DNA from: Malania oleifera
Lineage: Eukaryota > Streptophyta > Magnoliopsida > Santalales > Ximeniaceae
DNA: 64,000 nt
Direction: 5' to 3'
Assembly: GCF_029873635.1 (NCBI RefSeq)
Contig: NC_080417.1
Span: forward strand, 29,163,682-29,227,681
Shown in pieces: positions 54,376-64,000 of the stretch. Positions within the stretch are counted from its first letter, which is position 1, and each line of letters starts with the position of its first letter. A model generated the notes under the pieces. That model saw only the letters and a program-made list of their open reading frames with translations. It searched no databases and had not been told where the DNA came from. Made by a program: the position numbers and the translations under genes.

Positions 54376-57228
54376 ACGTACATTCGGGGTGAGACTCTGC
54401 AGTATCTTCAACTCCTGAAAGCAATGCTCGCAATCACTGGTCCACTCAAACTGCACTCCTTTCTTGGTCAATTGTCAGAGGTCCAAAAAATTTAGAAAAA
54501 CCCTCTACGAACCGATGATAGTAACCTGCCAGTCCCAGAAAACTCTGAACCTCTTACACACTCTTCGGTCTAGCCCAGTTGACCACAGCTTCGATCTTAC
54601 TGGGATCAACGAAGATACTGCCTCTATACACCACATGCCTAAGAACGCGACCTGATTCAACTAGAACTCACACTTTTTCAGCTTAGCGTACAATCTCTTC
54701 TCCCGCAGAGTCTGTAGTACCAACCTCAAATGGTACTCATGCTTTTCCGAACTCTTCGAATATACCAGAATATCATCGATGAACACCACTATGAACTAAT
54801 CCAGGTACCCACGAAATACCCTATTCATTAGGTCCATGAACACTGTCGGCGCATTGGTTAACCCAAACGGCATAACTAAGAATTCATAGTGGCCGTATCT
54901 AGTTCGGAAAGCAGTATTTGCTACATCTTCAGATCTAATCCTCACATGATGATACCTTAACCGTAGGTTAATCTTCTAAAAGACCTGCTTTCCCTGAAAC
55001 TGGTAAAAAAGATCATCTATACGAGGCAAAGGGTAACGGTTCCTCACTGTCACTTTGTTAATCTCACGGTAGTCAATGCACATACACATCGACCCATTCT
55101 TCTTCTTCACAAATAATACTAGAGTTTCTTAGGGTGAAACACTCGATTGAATAAAACCCTGGTCCAGTAGTTCCTGCAACTACTCCTTCAACTCTCAAAG
55201 TTCTGTTAGAACCATCTGGTATGGAGCTTTAGAGATCGGTGCCTTGCAAGGAAGTAACTCTATCGTAAACTCCACCTCACGATCTGGAGGTAAACCGGGT
55301 AATTTTTCAGGAAACACGTCCGGAAACTCGTTGACCACCCGAATATCCTCGAGTCTCAACTCATCCCATGGCGATTCCTTCACGCAAGCTAGGTACCCCT
55401 GACAACCATCCAAAAGTAACCTCCTCACCTACAAAGCCGATAGAATCTGTGGCGTCGAACGCCCACATGATCCCACGAACTCATACTCCTGTTTCCTAGG
55501 AGGTCTGAACACTACTATCTTCTTCCGACAGTCAATCACCGCATAACTAGAAAACAACCAATCCATTCCCAGTATGACGTCGAAACCTGACATGTCGTAT
55601 ACTACAAGATTCGCCGGTAGCAGTCTCTCTTGAATCACAACAGGGCAATTTTCTAACATCTTACTACAAATCGTTACACTTCTAGTCGGTGAAGTCACAG
55701 ACAACATCTCATTCATCACACAGGTTTCCACCTCACACAACTCCACAAAACTAAAAGATATGAATGAATGGGTTGCCCCCGAATCAAATAAAACAACAGC
55801 TCTATTCGAAAGCAATAACGTGGTACCTGTCACCACGTTCCCAGCGTGTTCCGCATCTACTTGAGTAAGTGAATATACTCTCGCCGGAGCCGTGGTTGCC
55901 TGGTGGTTCCCCCAAGGCATCTGATTACTCCCACGGTTCTGACTCAGTGCAGGCATAATCCTCCTTTGTTACTGACAGCTCTTCGCCATGTGGCCTGACT
56001 TGCCACAGTTGTAGCAAACACCCCAGAATGGCTAACATTCGCCATCGTGCCATTTATGACACTTGGCGGGCGGTGCAGAGGATGGATCCCCCTGAGAACT
56101 TGGCCGCTTGGTGTTCTACCGATAACTAGAGCTGTAATTCTTCTTCTTCTTCCATTGACTCTGCCGAGGACCACTCTGAGGACTAGAAGATACTGGCCTC
56201 TTCCCCTGAACTTGCACCACCTCATTTCCTTGAAGGTCGGTCTCAACTATGGTGGCTTTATCCACCAAGACAGAGAACTCACGAATCTGTAGCAACCCCA
56301 CAAGATGACGGATGTCTTTCCTCAGACCCCTCTCGAACCTCTGAGCCTTCTCGTGCTCATTGGAAACCAGGTACGGCACAAATCGAGACAACTCAATAAA
56401 CCTGGCAGTATGCCTCTACACCGTCAAAGTTCCCTACGTCAGGCCTGAAAACTCATCAGCCTTCGCATCTCGAGTGGAGATCGGAAAGTATCTCTCAAAA
56501 AATACCTCCTTGAAGCGGCCCCATATCATACCAGATGGACCAGCTCTCTGCCTCTCAAGCAGACTTACCACCATCCACCATCGCCCTGCATCCCTAGTTA
56601 GCTGGAACGTAGCGTACAAGACCTTTTGTTTCTCAGTGCAGTGGAGGACTTCCAAAATCCTCTCTGTCTTCTCGACCCAGTCCTCTGCCACTATCGGGTC
56701 AGGTCCTCTCGTAAATGTTGGAGGGTGCATGCGTGTGAACCTCTCGATGGTACACCCCGCATCAATAGGAGAGCTCTCGCGTCTCCTAACACTCCGCCCA
56801 ATCTCTCGGATCACCTGTCTCGCCAAACCACGAGACACAGAAGGAGAATTATCGCTTGTCGTCTCGTCAGAGCCACTCTCCAAGTTATTATCCTTGGGCT
56901 TCATTCTGAAAACAAAATAGGAATCGGTTAGAATTCCTATATCGTACACAGTTAACACAATCCTAGATCTAATCAGGTCAACTATTACTCTCACAACTCT
57001 AAGCCTGTCCTATCACCAACACGAAAGTCATCAATGGTCTGCCCTGCCTTTACTGGAATCGTCATTCCAGGAAAAACACGGAATACCGCCAACACATCCT
57101 GATCTAGCAACGAAACAACCCTCGACCAACACTATCCATTTCCTACATCTTATACTCTAGTATGAATACGACAATACTCCTAACCAAGTCTACAAGACCT
57201 AATAACCTGGTTAGCTCTGATACCAAGC

Positions 57229-59232
57229 TATCACGCCCCGAACTCGTAGGTGGGTCCCAGGTGTGAATTTGAGTAACCGAACCCGTCTCTATATCAATTA
57301 AAACATTCATGATACGACATGAAAAGAGGTTCTGACCCCGTGGGGTGAACGGATGCCCACATACATACGCATAACCATCCATACTCATCCAAAATACGCA
57401 GCGGAATATGGTCTTTCATACATAACCAGTATCATACCAGAGTCTATACAAGCTACGATATACATTCCTATAATACCAAACATACCCTAGGTGTCTACAA
57501 AAACTATCCCGACAGCCTAGATACCAAAACTCGTACCTAATAGGTACTAGCAGTAGCTACGACACCCTTACTTCCAGACGCTAGGATGCTACTTATAGCT
57601 ATCTGAAGAACCTGAAAACATTGTACATACATTCAAGGAGAGACACCTCTCAGTAAGGAAGAAAGCAGGTTATATCAATGTGTGGCATACCAATGTTATT
57701 TTACATACTTCATAACACTATAAAATACGATACAATTCAAAACATTTCCATACAGTTTCATACATTTACATACAGTTCCATACAATTCTAGTATTTTCTT
57801 AAAAACCATTCCAGTACATACGATACCTAAAACACACAGTCAGTGTCGTCACACTAGTACGCAACTACACAAGGTCACCTAAGTCTCATAATGATTACAT
57901 TGCTACATACGCAACTACGCTGCGACAACCGAGGCCCAATAGTGATTACATTGATCCATACGCAACTACAAAAGGTCACCTAGTCTCACAACGATTACAT
58001 TGCTACATACGGAACTACGATGCGATGACTCAGGCCCACAGTGATTACATCGCTACATACGGTGTAGAACACACCCTTCGGTGACCAGCCGGAACATACT
58101 GGTGATATTTCACACCCAGGTATAGAGCCAGCCACTCTCGCCCACGGTAGTTAATTGATACATGATTGTTTTACAAATCCCTGGAATCATTTTGGAACTC
58201 ATGTTCCTATACATATCAGCGCACGGTAATTAGCCGCCACTAGTTGTTTTATAAATACCTGAAACAATTACATACAACCATACATACCACACTTATTTGG
58301 TTCACGGCAAATCATATCGTTTACAAATTCCAGTATACAGTTTATGCAAATATGGATTACGGTCACCTTAATAGTACAGTTCTAGCAAAACCAACAGTTT
58401 TTCAAACAAAGTAGAGATGATACCCGAAATCCCTAATTTTACCGAAAACTGTAACCCGAAAATCCCGTATTTTTACCCGATAGATTTCCCCAAATAAGTT
58501 ACCAAAACATACATATGATCGTAGCCTACAAGCTTACCGATCTTGATTTCGAAAATGAACTGATATAAACAGAATCCCCTTACCTTAACCCGAACTCCAA
58601 CTACGAACTCTACGGTCCCCAAAACCACGAATTGAGACTCCAAAACCTACAAAACACAGTACAATACATGCTTACAATCTATACTACTACACATATACTG
58701 AATCAGAAACGAAAGCCGAGCCTTACCTCAATTTTTGCCCAAAACCCGAAATCGCTTGAAACGAGATTCTGATCCACTAGAAACGTAGAGAATCCTTCAC
58801 TAATCCTCGCAGTAACTTTGGATTTGCGAATCAGGCGACAAACGGCGAAGACATCGAGGAGAGAGAGAGAGAGAGAGAGAGCTTCGAATTCTAGAGAGAG
58901 AGGGAGAGGAAATTCCAAAACTTAGCAACTAAGCAACCCCAAAAGATCTTTTAAAGGCCTTTGACCCGGGCGATTTTGTCGACGAGATGGCGTCCTCGTC
59001 GATAAGGTCTTCAGGGATTTCATCGACGAGACAGAGGTTTCGTCAACAAACTTGATATTTCGAACTTTCCAGATCTCTCGGCTTTTCTTCATCGACGAGC
59101 CTCTGAATTTTGTCGATGAGAAGCCTTCTACCTTCGTCGACGAATTATGGCCTCGTCCACGAAGTATGCACAATTCCATTTTTACCCCTCTTTTACATAA
59201 TAAACCCATATATCACGGTTCAGGTTCTTACA
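57229..59232 (-). repeat. 5' LTR of G1
   Basis: Ends GGCGTGATA next to the primer-binding site. It contains the conserved CTTACTGAGAGGTGTCTC block (- strand, near 57650), a (GA)n tract at 58859-58883 and a TCGTCGACGA-like array at 58975-59165. The same LTR family reappears at 62563-64000. Confidence 0.85.
58975..59165. repeat. TCGTCGACGA-like array in U3 of the G1 LTR
   Basis: About eight copies (TTGTCGACGAGA, CTCGTCGATAAG, TTCATCGACGAG, TTCGTCGACGAA and others), close to the 5' end of the LTR, just before a TTTAAAAG TATA-like box on the - strand at about 58945. Confidence 0.82.
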
Positions 59233-59437
59233 TCAACAATCATTAACAAATTTAGGTTTATGATCCTCATTACTTCTGGTAATGTCAGTAGTCACTGCAT
59301 ATGCAAATGTGTTGTTGACAACAACTTTATTTCTATCTCACATTTCTCTTGTCTAATGAATTAAGATCTCATTATTATTTCCAGGTACTTGTCCCTTTTC
59401 AAGGGATGTCTCTTCAGGAGTTTTCTCTTCAAGAGAT

Positions 59438-59981
59438 TCTGTTGGAACTGGTGTATTCCCAAGAGGGGGGGAGGGTGAATTAAGCATTTTAAAATTTTTG
59501 CCTAGGTTCAATTTAAATCCACATTCAGTATAACTCAACCTAGGGTCTGTCTAAACGAATACTAATTACCCAACAAGAATTTAACTGAGCAAATAATCAA
59601 AACAAGTATGGCATACTTAGTTTTTCTCAATTATTCAAAATAATAAATCATAAACATTCAAGTGCAGATATTTAAATTGTGGAAATTAAAATCAAGCACA
59701 AGAAATGTTATCGTGGTTCGGCCAATACTGCCTACGTCCCCGCCTCAAGCTCACAAGTAAGAGGGTTCTACTAGTTGCTCGCTTACGAGTGGAGCGACAC
59801 TGTTTACAACACCTTACAGGCTAGTGCACCTTGTTCTCCTAACCAGGTCTGAACCAATCCGGTGCTTTCCTAACCAAATCTGAGCAATTCATGACTATTC
59901 ACAGGGCTATTCTCCCTCTTCAGGCCACTCCTGGAATACAACAGATATTCAAATAATTTTGTACTAAGAGATGCTTCTATT
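59438..59981 (-). mobile_element. Sirevirus-like LTR fragment (copy iv), 3' part
   Basis: Reverse complement matches the last 550 bp of copies i and ii (CCTGAAGAGGGAGA, GTAGGCA..TTGGC, AATTCACCCTCCC, CTTGGGAATACA) and ends TTCCAACA at 59438. It inserted into C5 and is cut on the right by LTR E. Confidence 0.8.
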
Positions 59982-60721
59982 GTGGAGACCCGAACCATGA
60001 AAATAAAGAAAATTAGATAAGAAAAGGAAAAAGGAGATTTCAGCAGGCTTTGTCGATGAAGTCCATGTTATTGTCAACGAAGGCCCTTATGTGGTTCGTT
60101 GTCAAAATTCAGTGCATCGTCGACGAAGAGATCCAAAACATCGAAAAAATATTAGGCTTAGGGTTCGTCGATGAGGCTGTTCTTTCGTCGACGAACGAAC
60201 TTATGTGGTTCGTCAACGAAGGCGTCATTTCGTCGACGAATTTGACCGAGTCAAGGGGTCTATAAATAGATTTTCAATTGCTTCATTGTTAAGAAATCAA
60301 AATCTCTCTCTCTCTCTCTCTCTAGAACTTTTGCCCACACTCTATCTCTCTCTTCAACCTTTCGCCGATCATTGCTCGTTTTGATGATTGGAAGTTACCA
60401 CTAGAATCAGGGGTGAAGATCTACAAGTCTAGCGGAGTGGATTCTTGAACTAAGGAAAAAGCTAGGGTTCGGTTTTCGAGTTTCGGTTCATTTTAGTTTT
60501 TATTTCAAAAATCAGGTAAGGGGATTAAGTTAAGTCAGCCTTTTAATGAATTTGAACCGTACGAAATGTTTTTGGAATAATCATATTTATGTTTTCAGTT
60601 GATGTTTCAAAAACCGACTGTTCAAAAGACTTCTTTTTCAAACCTAAGATATATGTTATTTTATTTTAACTACAAATGAATAGTGGGAAAAGCTTGGTTT
60701 TATGTTTTAAACCGCATATGC
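59982..60721 (+). mobile_element. Gypsy-type LTR E, 5' part
   Basis: Begins TGTGGAGACCCGAACC, has a TCGTCGACGA-like array at 60045-60243 and a TATAAATAGA box at 60261-60270, then a (TC)n leader (60302-60323) as expected for the R/U5 boundary region. It is cut at 60722 by the start of another LTR. Confidence 0.7.
60045..60243. repeat. TCGTCGACGA-like array in U3 of LTR E
   Basis: Seven copies, including three exact TTCGTCGACGAA or TCGTCGACGAA units, ending 18 bp before the TATA box. Confidence 0.85.
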
Positions 60722-60814
60722 TGTAATAACCCCAAAAATGACTATACAAGATTAGTGGGGTGATTCCAAAAAAATTAATTAATTAATTAAAATTTTAAAA
60801 ATAATTAATTAAAT
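60722..60814 (+). mobile_element. Start of LTR F (Gypsy-type), 93 bp visible
   Basis: TGTAATAACCCCAAAAATGAC resembles the TGTAATGACCCG start of LTR B. It is interrupted at 60815 by Sirevirus-like LTR copy iii. Confidence 0.5.
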
Positions 60815-62562
60815 TGTTGACCAGGTCACGCCCAGTTTTGATTATGACAAATACTCGTTATATCTAATAAGTGTTTGAGATTTTGTGTAGGAATTAAGAT
60901 TGTTAAGATCGAGATGTGCACAAAGAGGAACTGAAGCTGAAGACCCATTTTATGATTGTATTGTATTTAATTCATATACAAAGGGTCTGTAATAGTAAAC
61001 AGGTCTTTGGTTTGTAATAAGCTCACATACATCACATGCATGATAATACGTAAGCTCAAACCAACCATACTGAAAAATGACCTTAGGGTTTAGGTCGACC
61101 AACACCGGACTTTTTTAGTTTCTTTATTTTGAACAAAAAAGACCCTAAGACACACACCATTACACCTATGATTGTTAGGCACTTGAATAGAGTTTGTGTG
61201 TTTCAAGACAGGACCGAAATGCACACATTGTGCACTTTCGGTCAACCGAACCAGTGTAGTTCAAAACCCCCCGGTTGACCGAAACCTCTTGTGGTCAACA
61301 AATTGACCTTCTGGTCGATCGAGCCAAAAATGAATACAAATTACCTGATCGACTGAGGGCCCTCAGGAGAAATCCCAACTGTTTGGTCGACCGAACCATT
61401 TAGTTCAAAATAGTCTGGTCGACCGAATCTTGGTAAAATGGGAAATCGCCCACTTTCGATCGACCGAGTCCTTAGTTCAAAAATGTCCTGGTCGACCGAA
61501 CCATATGAATTCTGGTCAACCAAAACTGTTCTGGTTGACTGGACCTCTCAGGTTGCCCTGATTTTTACTGCGGTTAAACATTTTTAAACAGGGTTAATTA
61601 GAGTTAAAATGATCTTAAAAAACATTAATAATACCCTACATGTCCTAACGACTATAATTCTTCCAATGTCTATACATAGCCCATCATTTGCTAAGATTAG
61701 TACGAGATTAGAAGATTTAATTAGGGACAAATTCTCTGAAAATCCCAAAACGTATAATACTCATATTTAAGCCTCCTACACTTATTCTTACCTGATCTTA
61801 CTACTCAAACTTCTTTGTAAGTGTGTTTAAGTGTGGCTGTGCATATAGGTTTGCTCTCCTTGATCTAGTTGTTTGATATAATTTTCTTGAGAGTTAAACC
61901 TAAGTATTCTTAGGGGACTTTGCTAATAAGTCTCACCTAAGAAGACTTGTATTAAACTTCTGAGTATTGCATATCCATTGCAATAACTTGAGAAGTTCGT
62001 ATTTGTTTGTGGATTGCAAAATCTCTTCAAAACATTTTCAAATATCTGGTGGTATTTATTTTGATATAACTTTGAGAAGATATTTATTTATGTGATAGTG
62101 ATCTCTATTGCAATATTCATTCACTCATATATTATTTGCTGAATACAAAGATTACACATCTTTTGCAAACCAAGCATATACATTATTTGATTTTTACATG
62201 CTTGAGACATCCTGTTGATTGAAATATTTGAGAATTGACATCTTTGTGTGAACTTACTAATTAAATATCTTGTGATACAAATATTGCTTGACTGATACTC
62301 TCACGCACTCATTACACTGATAGTAATTATATAAATCTGAGAGTTGAAATATTGAACCACACTGAGCTTACATATTAAATCATATTGTGGTGTATGTAAT
62401 AGCGCGTGTTTGGGTACATATTTGCTTTACAAGAAAGCACAATCACTGTACCGATATCATTTGATTGCAAAATCTGTTGTATTTCCAGGCATGGGTCTGA
62501 AGAGGGAGACTAGCCCTGGAATAGTCCCGAATTGACTTAGACCCAGTTAGGAAAGCTAGATG
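60815..62562 (+). mobile_element. Sirevirus-like LTR (copy iii), interrupted by LTR D
   Basis: Matches copy ii from TGTTGACC through GGAAAGCTAG. It carries a GGTCGACCGAA array at 61095-61550 and a TATA-like box near 61670. It breaks off at 62562 where LTR D starts; its 3' end lies beyond the window. Confidence 0.85.
61095..61550. repeat. GGTCGACCGAA array in U3 of LTR copy iii
   Basis: About ten units, including exact GGTCGACCGAA, with the same order and spacing style as copy ii, about 120 bp before the TATA-like box. Confidence 0.85.
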
Positions 62563-64000
62563 TGTCACGCCCCAAACCTGGAAATGGGACTCAGGGTGAA
62601 TTTAAATAACCTAACCTGTCTCTGTATCAGTTAAAACATACATGATACATCATACAAAGAGGGTCCGACCTCGTGGGGCACACAGATGCCCTATATACAT
62701 ACATACAAACATCCATACTCTTCAACATATGCAGCGGAATACGATCTTTTATACATAACCAGTATCATACCAGAGTCTATACTATACAAGTTAGGATATA
62801 CATTCCCATAATACGAAACATACCCCAGGTGTCTACAAAACTATCCTGATGACCTGGATACCAAAACTCATACCTAGACGGTACTAGCAGTAGCTATGAC
62901 ACCCTTGCTTCTAGACGCTAGGATGCTACTTATTGCTACCTGAAGGCCCTGAAAAATATTGTACGTACATTCGGGGTGAGACACCTCTCAGTAAGGAAGA
63001 AAACAGTTTATATCAGTGTGTGGCATACTAGTGTCATTTTACATGCTTCATAACACTATACATATGATACAGTTTGAAACAATTCGTACAGTTTTATACA
63101 ATTCCATACAATTCCAGTATTTTCAGAAAACCATTCCAGTACATACGATACCCAACATACATACATACATATATACATACATATGGTTAATGTCATCACA
63201 CTAGTTCGCAACTACACTAGGTCACCTCGTCTCACAGTGATTACATTGCTACATACGCAATTACGCCGCGACGATCAAGGCCCAATGGTGAATCCATTGC
63301 TACATATGCAACTAGACAAGGTCACCTAGTCTCACAGCGATTATATTTCTACACATGCAACTACGAAGATCTACGACTCAGGCCCAATAGTGAATCCATT
63401 GCTACATACGCAACTACACAATGTCACTTAGTCTCACCCCGATTACATTGCCACGTGCCAAATTACGCTACAATGACCTAGGCCCATTGTGAATCCATTG
63501 CTACATACGATGTAGAACACACCCTTCGGTGAACAGCCGAAACATACTGGTGATATTTCACACCTCGGATATAGAGCCGGCCACTCTCGCCCATGGTAGT
63601 TAACCGATACTTGGATGTTTTACAAACTCCTGGAATCATTTTGGAACTTACGTTCTTATACATTTCAGCGTACGGTAATTAGCCACCACATAGCTGTTTC
63701 ACAAATATCTGGAACAAAATACATACATACAAACATACCACACTTATTTGGTTTACGACAAATCATATCGTTTACAAATTCAAGTATACAGTTTATGCAA
63801 ATATGGATTATGGTCACCTCAATAATACAGTTTTAATGCAACCAACAGTTTTCTAAATAAAGTAGAGATGATACCTAAAATCCCCAATTTTTTCAAAAAC
63901 TGTAACCTGAAAATCCTGTGTTTTTACCCGATAGATTTTCCCAAATAAGTAGTCAAAACATACATACAATCGTAGCCTATAGGCTTACCGATCCCAATTT
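62563..64000 (-). mobile_element. LTR D of the G1 Gypsy family, running off the window
   Basis: Reads, on the - strand, towards GGGGCGTGACA at 62563 and aligns along its length with the G1 LTR (57229 to about 58540). This includes the CTTACTGAGAGGTGTCTC block and the repeated CTACATACGCAACTAC units. The 5' part of the LTR is outside the window. Confidence 0.85.

Larger units (their letters stand above)
53714..59232 (-). mobile_element. Gypsy (Tekay/Del-like) element G1 nested in C5
   Basis: The 5' LTR is 57229-59232 (2.0 kb, starting TGTAAGAACC on the - strand). The primer-binding site TGGTATCAGAGC is at 57225-57214. Gag is at about 56950-55950 (capsid words PPTFTRGPDPIVAEDW and CHNCG-type region), aspartic protease at 55956-55430 (DSGATHSFIS), and reverse transcriptase start at 55428 to about 54400. 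LTR sequence returns at the left end (53714-54390), where it forms a large inverted repeat. The flanks TCGAC (53709-53713) and TCAAC (59233-59237) are the probable target duplication. It is broken in many places and shorter than a complete element. Confidence 0.85.
51728..59437 (-). mobile_element. Copia element C5 (5' part missing from view), split by Gypsy G1
   Basis: The 3' LTR is 51728-52097 (370 bp, TGTTATAA...TTCATAACA), with a polypurine tract (- strand TCCAAATGGGAG) at 52098-52109. RNase H and reverse transcriptase traces run from about 52400 to 53713 (VVYVDDLNL and FIRPDVVFVVNLLARY are recognisable). G1 then interrupts at 53713/59233. A short stretch of C5 continues at 59233-59437, until another LTR interrupts it. 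Broken fossil. Confidence 0.78.

Overview
This window is nuclear DNA of a flowering plant, probably a woody eudicot; the genus cannot be told from the sequence. Two protein-coding host genes are recognisable by family, intron structure and canonical splice sites, and everything else is dominated by nested retrotransposons, solo LTRs and small DNA transposons. No rRNA, tRNA, CRISPR or organellar segment was seen.

Host genes. (1) A vicilin-like (7S-globulin/cupin) gene runs on the + strand from 9117 to 24102 in five exons. It encodes about 601 residues: signal peptide, two cupin domains and a long Glu/Lys/Arg-rich tail. Its first intron is 12.5 kb, because a Copia element (C1) landed in it and a second Copia (C2) then landed in the 3' LTR of C1. 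Target-site duplications fix both events. (2) A PTC7-type protein phosphatase 2C gene (like Arabidopsis PP2C55/PP2C80) runs on the - strand from 38557 to 26276 in four exons, 487 residues. Its 8 kb second intron holds a broken Copia (C3), which itself contains an RTE-type LINE and a hAT-like MITE. The two genes are convergent and separated by about 2.2 kb.

Layout. 1-2774: a Gypsy-type LTR (A) split by a solo LTR (B). 2775-5781: 3' end of a Sirevirus-like Copia. 6129-7106: CACTA-like remnant and a Copia 3' end (C6). 7107-9116: intergenic and vicilin promoter. 9117-24102: vicilin-like gene. 24885-25255: LINE fragment. 26276-38557: PP2C gene. 38558-39662: PP2C upstream region. 39663-45771: Copia C4, whose 3' end was tandemly duplicated together with flanking DNA. 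47234-51135: a solo Copia LTR containing a hAT-like transposon that carries a ribosomal protein L27a fragment, which is in turn split by a Sirevirus-like solo LTR; all three insertions are bounded by target-site duplications. 51728-59437: Copia C5 with a nested Gypsy element (G1). 59438-64000: a chain of LTRs each interrupting the previous one.

The most unusual pattern is that at least three unrelated LTR families carry arrays of short palindromic motifs with the same GTCGAC core (TCGTCGACGA or GGTCGACCGAA) just upstream of their TATA boxes. All retroelements appear broken and are treated here as fossils.
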